NCBI GenBank assembly: GCA_902797705.1
Contig: CADBTX010000342.1
Location: 1 to 7,945 of the forward strand
Source: an uncultured Lachnospiraceae bacterium
GTDB lineage: Bacteria > Bacillota > Clostridia > Lachnospirales > Lachnospiraceae
Length of the DNA stretch: 7,945 nucleotides
Direction of reading: 5' to 3'
The notes beneath the pieces are model-generated. The model did not search any database, was not told where the DNA came from, and saw only the letters and a list, made by a program, of their open reading frames with translations. Positions 1 through 6,246 of the stretch are shown in pieces. The translations under genes and the position numbers were made by a program. The first letter of the stretch is position 1. Each line of letters opens with the position of its first letter.

Positions 1-1
1 C

Positions 2-28
2 GGCAATGGGGCAAAACCCCTGCATGCC
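2..28. other. Imperfect hairpin with GGGG/CCCC stem
   Basis: GGGG (8-11) pairs with CCCC (17-20) around a CAAAA loop. An outer GGCA (2-5) can pair with TGCC (25-28) across an internal loop. No T-run follows, so it is not a classical intrinsic terminator on the + strand. No convincing protein-coding frame crosses it: a frame open from the left edge to the stop at 83-85 gives no recognisable protein. It may be the end of a structured RNA or repeat that starts outside the window. Confidence 0.4.
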
Positions 29-40
29 ATAATTCTTTGG

Positions 41-73
41 GCCGTAACTGCGCAGCAAGGTGCGCAGTTCGGC
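41..73. repeat. Strong 13-bp palindrome (hairpin)
   Basis: AACTGCGCA (46-54) is perfectly complementary to TGCGCAGTT (61-69) around a six-base loop (55-60). The stem extends outward as GCCG (41-44) against CGGC (70-73), with only T45 bulged, giving 13 base pairs. The arms are GC-rich while the sequence immediately downstream (101-180) is AT-rich. There is no T-tract, so this looks more like a dispersed intergenic palindromic repeat (REP/BIME-like) or part of a structured RNA than a terminator. Assignment to a repeat family is inference; the pairing is directly visible. Confidence 0.55.
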
Positions 74-78
74 TGTGA

Positions 79-100
79 ACTGTAACCGAATCATTACAGT
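79..100. repeat. Perfect 7-bp inverted repeat ACTGTAA/TTACAGT
   Basis: ACTGTAA (79-85) and TTACAGT (94-100) are exact inverted copies separated by eight bases. A competing fold pairs TTCGG (68-72) with CCGAA (86-90), so this element and the 41-73 hairpin could form alternative structures. A near-copy of the left arm with its flank occurs again at 126-139 (TGTGAACTTTGTAA versus TGTGAACTGTAA at 74-85), inside the relA promoter. It could be an operator half-site set or part of the same palindromic repeat unit as 41-73. Confidence 0.4.
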
Positions 101-102
101 GG

Positions 103-131
103 ATTATAACATGAGTAGAATAAGTTGTGAA
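103..131 (-). promoter_or_regulatory. Possible leftward sigma-A promoter, divergent from relA
   Basis: Read on the minus strand, TTCACA (126-131) and a perfect TATAAT (103-108) are separated by exactly 17 bases. The -35 matches TTGACA at five of six positions and overlaps the relA -35 almost completely. Transcription would begin near 96 and run leftward through the palindromic block, out of the window. The AT-rich context makes a chance match plausible, and no minus-strand gene can be identified in the few bases available. Confidence 0.3.
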
Positions 132-153
132 CTTTGTAAAAAAAGTTTATAAT
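125..153 (+). promoter_or_regulatory. sigma-A promoter of the relA operon
   Basis: TTGTGA (125-130) as the -35 and a perfect TATAAT (148-153) as the -10 are spaced by the optimal 17 bases, in an A/T-rich spacer. Transcription would start at about 159-161, leaving a 5' leader of roughly 53 bases before the relA start. This is the only strong promoter I find upstream of the cluster. The leader is too short for a T-box or other large riboswitch. Confidence 0.75.
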
Positions 154-195
154 AAAGCATTATGTAAAATTAAGGGCTCTATGTGCTTTCTTATA

Positions 196-209
196 AGAAA
201 GGAGGTGAT
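196..209 (+). promoter_or_regulatory. Extra-long Shine-Dalgarno of relA
   Basis: AGAAAGGAGGTGAT is complementary over all 14 bases to the 3' tail of Firmicutes 16S rRNA (compared with the known B. subtilis end, ...AUCACCUCCUUUCU). Its GGAGG core ends seven bases before the TTG at 213, so it decides that start over the in-frame GTG at 183. AGGT (203-206) can also pair with ACCT (210-213), forming a tiny hairpin over the start codon. Confidence 0.85.
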
Positions 210-212
210 ACC

Positions 213-2471
213 TTGTCAGGAAACATATTTGATAACAGAAGACTGTACGCAGTGGATGATTATACCTCACCTGAAGTTCTCTACGACAATCTTATAGAGA
301 TAGTGAAAAGGTATCACCCTTCCGACGATATCAGCCTTATAGAAAAGGCTTACAGAGTGGCCGGTGAAGCGCATAAGGATCAGCTGAGGCGGAGCGGGGA
401 ACCCTATATCATACATCCCCTGAGCACAGCCACCATCCTTGCGGATCTTGAAATGGACAAGGAGACTATAGTGGCGGGGCTTCTCCATGACGTGGTGGAG
501 GATACCATCATGACCAAGGAGGACCTGGAGCGGGAATTCGGTAGTGACGTGGCGAACCTGGTGGACGGCGTCACAAAGCTGAATAAGCTTAAATACCGGG
601 GGAACAGGGCGGAATTCCAGGCCGACAATCTCCGGAAGATGTTCCTTGCCATGGCGAAGGATATAAGAGTAATAATAATCAAGCTGGCGGACCGGCTCCA
701 CAACATGCGTACCCTTCAGTTCCAGTCTCCGGAAAAGCAGCAGGAGATATCCAGAGAGACGCTGGACATATATTCTCCCATAGCCCAGAGGCTGGGTATC
801 AGCAGGATAAAGATAGAACTTGACGATCTATCGCTCAAATACTTAAAGCCCGATGTCTATCACGATCTGAAGCTCCAGATCTCCCAGAGAAGGGAAGAAA
901 GGGAGGAGTTCGTCCGGGGCATAGTGGCAGAAGTGTCCGCGAAGATGGAGGAAGCCGGCATCTCCGCCACGGTAAGCGGAAGGATAAAGCACTTCTTCTC
1001 CATCTACAAGAAGATGGTGAACCAGAATAAGAATCTGGACCAGATATATGATCTTTTTGCCGTAAGGATAATAGTCAATGACGTAAAGGACTGCTACGCC
1101 GCCCTGGGCATTATACACGAGATGTATAAGCCCATTCCCGGCAGGTTCAAGGACTATATCGCAATGCCCAAAGCCAATAATTACCAGTCATTGCACACCT
1201 CCCTTATCGGCCCCAACGGAACGCCCTTTGAGATACAGATAAGGACCTTTGACATGCACAGGACCGCGGAATTCGGTATCGCGGCCCATTGGAAATATAA
1301 GGAGACCTCTGACGGAAGGCATCCCGATGAGAATGAGGAAGAGAAACTCTCCTGGCTTCGGACCATACTTGAGTGGCAGAAGAACCTGTCCGATAACAAG
1401 GAATTTATGAACCTCCTGAAGAGCGACTTAAACCTCTTCTCCGACTTTGTGTACTGCTTTACCCCCACCGGGGACGTGAAGAATCTTCCCTCCGGCTCCA
1501 CCCCTGTGGATTTTGCCTATGCCATACACAGTGCAGTGGGTAACAAGATGGTTGGCGCCAGGGTCAACGGGAAACTGGTGAACATCGATTACGTGATCCA
1601 GAACGGCGACAGGGTAGAGATACTGACCAGCCAGAATTCCCACGGCCCGAGCCGTGACTGGCTGAAGATAGTCAGATCCACCCAGGCCCGTTCAAAGATC
1701 AACCAGTGGTTCAAGAACGAGCTTAAGGAGGACAACATAGTAAGGGGCAAGGCCCAGTTTGCGGAGTACTGCAGGGCACATGCCATAAGGACTGAAGATA
1801 TCATGAAGCCGGAGTACCAGCAGGCTGTCATGGATAAATACCGTTTCAAGGATTTTGACGCCGTATATGCAGCCATAGGACACGGCGGCCTGAAAGAGGG
1901 CCAGGTGGTCAACCGCATGGTGGAAAAGTATGAAATGGACCACATGCGGACCATCACCAATGAGGAAGCTCTGGCCTCCATGGACGAAGCGGCAAAGAAA
2001 AACGTTTTCCATAAGAGCGAAGGCGGAATCATTGTAAAGGGAATAACAGATGTTTCTGTTCATTTCAGTAAGTGTTGCAACCCTCTTCCCGGGGACGAGA
2101 TCGTGGGATACGTCACCAGGGGCAGGGGAGTAAGTATCCACCGTACCGACTGTATCAACATAATGAATATGGCGGAATACGACAGGGAAAGGCTTATAGA
2201 GGCCGACTGGCAGAAGGGGCTTGAGGATACCAACGAGGAGTATACGGCGGATATCAATATATTCGCCACCAACAGAAACGGCCTTCTTGTGGATGTTTCA
2301 AGGCTTTTCACCGAGGCCAACATAAGCATCATAGGCATAAACAGCAGGGTGAACAAGCAGAATATCGCCACTCTCTACATTTCCTTTAATATCCACAACA
2401 CTGCGGAGCTTGACGGCATCATACAGAAACTGAGAGCCATACCCGGAGTGATGGATATCGAGAGGACGTGA
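213..2471 (+). CDS. relA: Bifunctional (p)ppGpp synthetase/hydrolase, RelA/SpoT family
   Basis: Cytosolic enzyme of the stringent response, predicted to make (p)ppGpp from ATP and GTP/GDP on starved ribosomes and to hydrolyse it. Using the TTG at 213 it has 752 residues, normal for long RelA/SpoT homologues. The N-terminal HD hydrolase domain keeps its metal and catalytic residues: H68 (YIIHP), H92-D93 and E96-D97 (HDVVEDT), and D160 (LADRLHNMRTL). The synthetase domain has D280 (DLFAVRI), R311-F-K-D314 and E340 (FEIQIRT). The basic RxKD motif is the family signature of bifunctional enzymes; synthetase-only RelA proteins carry an acidic version. A TGS domain follows (about 416-472), then a helical region, a zinc-finger-like segment with C621-C622, H643 and C647, and a C-terminal ACT domain (about 676-752) for ribosome binding and control. 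It is the first gene after the promoter. Fusion, truncation or frameshift is not seen. The symbol could equally be given as rel or rsh. Confidence 0.96.
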   Translation: MSGNIFDNRRLYAVDDYTSPEVLYDNLIEIVKRYHPSDDISLIEKAYRVAGEAHKDQLRRSGEPYIIHPLSTATILADLEMDKETIVAGLLHDVVEDTIMTKEDLEREFGSDVANLVDGVTKLNKLKYRGNRAEFQADNLRKMFLAMAKDIRVIIIKLADRLHNMRTLQFQSPEKQQEISRETLDIYSPIAQRLGISRIKIELDDLSLKYLKPDVYHDLKLQISQRREEREEFVRGIVAEVSAKMEEAGISATVSGRIKHFFSIYKKMVNQNKNLDQIYDLFAVRIIVNDVKDCYAALGIIHEMYKPIPGRFKDYIAMPKANNYQSLHTSLIGPNGTPFEIQIRTFDMHRTAEFGIAAHWKYKETSDGRHPDENEEEKLSWLRTILEWQKNLSDNKEFMNLLKSDLNLFSDFVYCFTPTGDVKNLPSGSTPVDFAYAIHSAVGNKMVGARVNGKLVNIDYVIQNGDRVEILTSQNSHGPSRDWLKIVRSTQARSKINQWFKNELKEDNIVRGKAQFAEYCRAHAIRTEDIMKPEYQQAVMDKYRFKDFDAVYAAIGHGGLKEGQVVNRMVEKYEMDHMRTITNEEALASMDEAAKKNVFHKSEGGIIVKGITDVSVHFSKCCNPLPGDEIVGYVTRGRGVSIHRTDCINIMNMAEYDRERLIEADWQKGLEDTNEEYTADINIFATNRNGLLVDVSRLFTEANISIIGINSRVNKQNIATLYISFNIHNTAELDGIIQKLRAIPGVMDIERT

Positions 2472-2504
2472 CAGGTTAGCCGGGAATATCAAGGTGAGGT
2501 TTAT

Positions 2505-3161
2505 ATGGGAAAAACGATAAAGAAAATGGTGCTGGGACCGGTAGGGACAAACTGCTATATCTTCAGTGATGAAGACACAAAAGAAGCAGTGGTGTTCGAT
2601 CCCGGGGACAGAGGAGACAAGGTCTATGAATACCTTAAGGGAGAGGGCTTAAGTCTCAAGGCGGTATTTCTTACCCACGGCCATTTTGACCATATCACCG
2701 GAGTCCCTGCCCTTTTAAGGATGGCGAAGGACGACGGGGAAAAGCCGGTGCTCTATGCTTCGGAGGATGAAAAGAACCTGCTTTCCGATGCGATATTGAA
2801 CTGCTCCGGCACCGCAATGTCCGGCGGAGAGGGGGGAGTTACCCTTGATGCGGATCACTGGCTTAAGGAAGGCGAGGAACTGACTGTAGCGGGCCTTAAG
2901 ATAAAGTGTATAAAGACACCGGGACATACCGAGGGCAGCATGTCCTTCTTTCTGGAGGATGAGAGGATGCTTGTATGCGGGGATACGGTTTTTGAAGGCT
3001 CGGTGGGAAGGACGGACCTGCCCACAGGCTCGGACAGCCTCCTTCAGCAGTCTATCAGCGAAAAGATAATAAAACTGCCTGAATTCACATATATCCTTCC
3101 GGGACACGGACCGGAGACCACCATAAGGGACGAGATACAGTATAATCCCTGGTTCAGGTAA
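2505..3161 (+). CDS. MBL-fold metallo-hydrolase, glyoxalase II-like (YcbL/YqgX type)
   Basis: Soluble 218-residue metallo-beta-lactamase-fold hydrolase. The full binuclear metal site is visible: H58-G-H60-F-D62-H63 (THGHFDH), H141 (TPGHTEGS), D160 (CGDTVF) and H201 (PGHGPET). The N-terminal LGPVGTNCYI strand and the GSVGRTDLPTG segment (165-175) are typical of the small single-domain glyoxalase II-like group. The C-terminal substrate domain of true glyoxalase II is absent, so the substrate cannot be read from sequence; a thioester such as a hydroxyacyl thiol adduct is the usual guess. The ATG at 2505 is preceded by AAGGTGAGG (2491-2499). It lies 33 bases after relA and 21 before hisS, so it is very likely in the same transcript. 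This position next to relA and hisS is customary in Clostridia. No signal peptide is seen. Confidence 0.9.
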   Translation: MGKTIKKMVLGPVGTNCYIFSDEDTKEAVVFDPGDRGDKVYEYLKGEGLSLKAVFLTHGHFDHITGVPALLRMAKDDGEKPVLYASEDEKNLLSDAILNCSGTAMSGGEGGVTLDADHWLKEGEELTVAGLKIKCIKTPGHTEGSMSFFLEDERMLVCGDTVFEGSVGRTDLPTGSDSLLQQSISEKIIKLPEFTYILPGHGPETTIRDEIQYNPWFR

Positions 3162-3182
3162 TAAAGATCATAAGGAGAGAGT

Positions 3183-4430
3183 ATGGCACTACCCAGGAAA
3201 CCCGTTACGGGAATGAAGGATATCCTTCCGGACGAGATGGAAATAAGGAACTATGTTCAGAAAAAGGTGAGGGAAACCTACGGAAGATACGGATTTACCG
3301 AAATAGAAACACCTGTTGTTGAACATATCGAGAATCTTTCCAGCAATCAGGGAGGAGAGAACGAGAAGCTTATCTTCAGGATATTAAAGAGAGGGGAGAA
3401 GCTGAACTTAAGCGAAGCCAGGGATTCATCGGATCTCACGGACTCGGGCTTAAGATACGATCTCACCCTTCCGCTTTCCAGATATTATTCGAATCACATG
3501 AACGATCTGCCGAATCCCTTTAAGGCTCTTCAGATGGGAAATGTATTCAGGGCTGACAGACCGCAGAAGGGAAGGTTCCGTCAGTTCATGCAGTGTGACA
3601 TTGACATTTTGGGAGATGCAACAAATCTTGCGGAGATCGAGCTCATTCTTGCAACGACTGCATTACTCATAAACATGGGATTTACGGGCTTTACGGTAAA
3701 GATCTCCGACAGGAGGTTTTTAAAAGCCATGGCAGCCTGGTCCGGTTTTCCCGAGGAGGATTACGACAGGATATTCATAATTCTGGATAAGATGGATAAG
3801 ATCGGAGCGGAGGGAGTAAAGGCCGAACTTACGGGGGCAGGCTTCGATGTGGATAAGGTGGATAAGTACATGTCCCTCTTTACTTCGGGGGATGGAGGCG
3901 TTCAGAGGATAGAGAAGCTGGGAAAGATACTGGGAGAAAGCCTGCCTGATGGCACCACAGAGTCTCTTTCCGAGATAATAAGCTGCGTAAATGCGGCGAA
4001 GGCCGGTGATTTCAATATTTCATTCGAGCCAACTCTGGTCCGGGGAATGGCCTATTATACCGGGACCATCTTTGAGATAACCATAGATGAATTCGGATCC
4101 TCCATTGCGGGAGGGGGAAGGTATGATGGCATGGTGGAGCGATTTACCGGCGTTAAGACCCCTGCCTGCGGCTTCAGCATCGGTTTCGAGAGGATAATCA
4201 CCATGCTCCTGGACCGGGGCTATAAGGTGGAGGGAGAAGAGGGCCGCATAGCCCTTCTAATCGATAAGAAGATAAAGGGTGAAAGGCTGTCCTCCATAAT
4301 GAAGGAGGCTGCTGAACTTAGAAAGGGCGGCAGCACGGTGCTGGTGTCCAAGATGATGAAGAACAAGAAGTTTCAGAAGGACAATCTTTCCCGGGACGGC
4401 TACACGGACATAAGGGAATACTTTGAATAA
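3183..4430 (+). CDS. hisS: Histidine--tRNA ligase
   Basis: Class II aminoacyl-tRNA synthetase that charges tRNA-His with histidine using ATP; cytosolic, acting as a dimer. It begins with MALPRKPVTGMKDILPDE, the usual HisRS opening. Motif 1 lies around EIETPVVEHIENL. Motif 2 spans 120-144, with R123 and G130-RFRQFMQ. The HisRS-specific loop LVRGMAYYTG is at 285-294, where R287 matches the catalytic arginine (R259 in E. coli). AGGGRYDG is at 309-316, and motif 3 is ACGFSIGFERI at 328-338. The QCDIDILG stretch (137-144) and the insert rich in K, R and E before LRYDLTLPL differ from the E. coli type. The 415 residues are slightly short: only about 60 follow motif 3's helix (354-415), against roughly 90-100 in E. 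coli-type anticodon-binding domains. The ATG at 3183 follows AAGGAG (3172-3177). There is no T-box between it and the upstream gene. Confidence 0.95.
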   Translation: MALPRKPVTGMKDILPDEMEIRNYVQKKVRETYGRYGFTEIETPVVEHIENLSSNQGGENEKLIFRILKRGEKLNLSEARDSSDLTDSGLRYDLTLPLSRYYSNHMNDLPNPFKALQMGNVFRADRPQKGRFRQFMQCDIDILGDATNLAEIELILATTALLINMGFTGFTVKISDRRFLKAMAAWSGFPEEDYDRIFIILDKMDKIGAEGVKAELTGAGFDVDKVDKYMSLFTSGDGGVQRIEKLGKILGESLPDGTTESLSEIISCVNAAKAGDFNISFEPTLVRGMAYYTGTIFEITIDEFGSSIAGGGRYDGMVERFTGVKTPACGFSIGFERIITMLLDRGYKVEGEEGRIALLIDKKIKGERLSSIMKEAAELRKGGSTVLVSKMMKNKKFQKDNLSRDGYTDIREYFE

Positions 4431-4460
4431 GGGCTTCGGCAGAGGCCAAAGATCAGGAAT

Positions 4461-4465
4461 AGGAG
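4461..4465 (+). promoter_or_regulatory. Shine-Dalgarno deciding the aspS start
   Basis: AGGAG lies 11 bases before the ATG at 4477, a little far but within range. The reading frame is open upstream to a TTG at 4423 that overlaps the end of hisS. That start would add 18 residues (MNKGFGRGQ...) unlike the beginning of any AspRS I know, so 4477 is preferred. Confidence 0.6.
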
Positions 4466-4476
4466 ATATTTTAGTC

Positions 4477-6243
4477 ATGTTTCAGTCAAGAACACATACC
4501 TGCGATGAATTAAGACTTTCTGATGCAGGTAAAAAGGTAACGATCTGCGGATATTATGAAAATATGAGGAAGGTTTCAAAAACCCTTGGATTCCTCATTT
4601 TAAGGGATTTCTACGGAAAGACCCAGGTGGTGCTCGAAACCGGGGAGATGATGGAGAAGCTTTCCGGCATCAATACGGAGTCCACTCTTCAGATAAGCGG
4701 TACCGTAAGGGAGAGGTCCTCGAAGAACGGGGAAATGCACACCGGTGATATAGAGGTGGTGCCTGATGATATAAAGATCCTCGGGAAATGCCGCTATAAC
4801 GAGCTTCCTTTTGAGATAAACCGTTCAAAGGAGGCGGATGAGAATACCAGGCTTAAGTACAGGTTCTTAGATCTCAGGAATCCTGCGGTGAAGGACAGGA
4901 TGGTGCTTAGGAGCACAGTGATCTCGGAACTACGAAAAGCAATGACCGATGAGGGATTTATGGAGATCACCACTCCCATCCTCACCTGTTCCAGCCCGGA
5001 GGGAGCCAGAGACTATCTCGTGCCCTCGAGGCTGCATCCCGGAAAATTCTACGCTCTTCCCCAGGCACCGCAGCAGTTTAAGCAGATCCTTATGGCTTCC
5101 GGTATCGACCGTTATTTTCAGATCGCGCCCTGCTTCAGGGATGAGGACGCAAGGGCTGACAGATCTCCCGGAGAATTCTATCAGCTGGATATGGAAATGG
5201 CCTTTGCCACACAGGAGGATGTGTTCAGTGTTCTTGAGAGGGTGCTCCCTCCCGTATTTGCCCGTCACGGGGTATATGACACGGCTTCCCCTGCTCCGTT
5301 TAAGCGCATAAGATTTGAGGATGCCCTTAGTACCTACGGCACCGATAAGCCGGATCTCAGGATAGATCTTAAGCTTGATGATGTGACAAAAGTCCTTTCC
5401 GACTGCGGATTTAATCCCTTCAGCAGCGGAAACTCCATAAAGGCCGTAAAGGTTACGGATTTCAAACTTTCCAGAAAGGCCATAGACAAGATACTGGCAG
5501 ATACCGAGGTGGTATCAGGAAATAAGGCCTGCTACGTGAAGGTGGATGAGGCAGGAGAGCTTACAGGCGGCATCTCCAAGTTCCTTACGGAAAGGAAGGA
5601 TGCTCTTATAAATGCTCTGGGTCTTAAGAGCGGAGACTGCGTATTCTTTGCGGCAGGAGAGGAGAGGGCGGCCCGCAAGACCGGAGGCGCCCTTATCAAG
5701 ATTATAGGACCTCAGGCTGAGGGCCATATGGATAAAGAGAGATATGAATTCTGCTGGATCGTGGATTTCCCCATGTATGAGATCGGAGAGGAATCCGGAG
5801 AACTGGAATTCTGCCACAATCCTTTCTCAATGCCCCAGGGAGGCATGGAGGGATTAAAGAATGATGATCCCTTGAGCATCATGGCCTATCAGTACGATCT
5901 GGTGTGCAACGGCGTGGAGCTTTCCAGCGGCGCCGTGAGAAACCATGATCCCGAGATAATGATCGAGGCCTTCAGAAAGGTGGGTCTTGACGAAGAGGAC
6001 GTAAAGAAGAAATTCCCCGCTATGTACAATGCCTTCTGCTACGGTGCCCCTCCCCATGCCGGCATAGCTCCGGGCGTGGACAGGATGATCATGCTCATTG
6101 CGGGAGAGGAATCCATCCGTGAGATAATCCCCTTCCCCATGAACAAGAATGCCCAGGATCTTATGATGGGTGCTCCTTCAGGGGTGGAGGAAAAGCAGCT
6201 GAAGGATGTACATATCGCCTGCACGGAAATCGAAGAGGAGTGA
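4477..6243 (+). CDS. aspS: Aspartate--tRNA ligase, bacterial type
   Basis: Class IIb aminoacyl-tRNA synthetase that joins aspartate to tRNA-Asp; cytosolic dimer. From the ATG at 4477 it has 588 residues, the normal bacterial length. Residues 1 to about 110 form the OB-fold anticodon-binding domain (THTCDELRLSDAGKKV, then LILRDFYGKTQVV). Motif 1 is at 159-167 (EGFMEITTP), followed by SSPEGARDY (172-180). Motif 2 is at 212-240, with the ATP-contacting R221-D-E-D224 and QLDMEM (236-241). A GAD-type insertion domain, characteristic of bacterial AspRS, occupies the middle (roughly 285-420). Motif 3 is GIAPGVDR (529-536), with REIIPFP close behind. The OB strand usually reading W..R.R..G is divergent here (GYYENMRKVSKTLG). 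Whether the enzyme also charges tRNA-Asn cannot be decided from the sequence. It sits 46 bases after hisS, the same pairing as in Bacillus, but without the T-box found there. Confidence 0.96.
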   Translation: MFQSRTHTCDELRLSDAGKKVTICGYYENMRKVSKTLGFLILRDFYGKTQVVLETGEMMEKLSGINTESTLQISGTVRERSSKNGEMHTGDIEVVPDDIKILGKCRYNELPFEINRSKEADENTRLKYRFLDLRNPAVKDRMVLRSTVISELRKAMTDEGFMEITTPILTCSSPEGARDYLVPSRLHPGKFYALPQAPQQFKQILMASGIDRYFQIAPCFRDEDARADRSPGEFYQLDMEMAFATQEDVFSVLERVLPPVFARHGVYDTASPAPFKRIRFEDALSTYGTDKPDLRIDLKLDDVTKVLSDCGFNPFSSGNSIKAVKVTDFKLSRKAIDKILADTEVVSGNKACYVKVDEAGELTGGISKFLTERKDALINALGLKSGDCVFFAAGEERAARKTGGALIKIIGPQAEGHMDKERYEFCWIVDFPMYEIGEESGELEFCHNPFSMPQGGMEGLKNDDPLSIMAYQYDLVCNGVELSSGAVRNHDPEIMIEAFRKVGLDEEDVKKKFPAMYNAFCYGAPPHAGIAPGVDRMIMLIAGEESIREIIPFPMNKNAQDLMMGAPSGVEEKQLKDVHIACTEIEEE

Positions 6244-6246
6244 TCG

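Noticed and set aside
41..73. Intrinsic terminator for a gene to the left
   Set aside because: The hairpin is strong, but it is followed by CTGTGAACTG rather than a T-tract, on either strand the wrong context for Rho-independent termination.
1..85. End of a protein-coding gene reading to the TAA at 83-85
   Set aside because: The 27-residue tail (GNGAKPLHAIILW...) matches nothing I recognise and is interrupted by the strong palindrome. It cannot be supported from this fragment.
111..152. Tiny upstream frame MSRISCELCKKSL before relA
   Set aside because: It has no ribosome binding site, its stop lies in the -10 box of the relA promoter, and it would not be on the relA transcript starting near 160.
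183..212. GTG at 183 as the relA start (adds ten residues, MLSYKKGGDT)
   Set aside because: It has no SD, and the added codons are the SD itself (196-209). The TTG at 213 sits at the ideal distance from that SD.
2472..2504. Terminator or second promoter between relA and the hydrolase
   Set aside because: The 33 bases contain only the SD of the next gene; no hairpin with T-tract and no -10/-35 pair was found.
4423..4476. aspS starting at TTG 4423, overlapping hisS
   Set aside because: It has no SD at a proper distance, and the extra 18 residues do not resemble AspRS N-termini. ATG 4477 gives the normal 588-residue protein.
4949..5311. 120-codon + strand frame inside aspS
   Set aside because: It overlaps motifs 1 and 2 of AspRS in another frame. 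Its low-complexity, Ser/Pro/Arg-rich translation is typical of a shadow frame.
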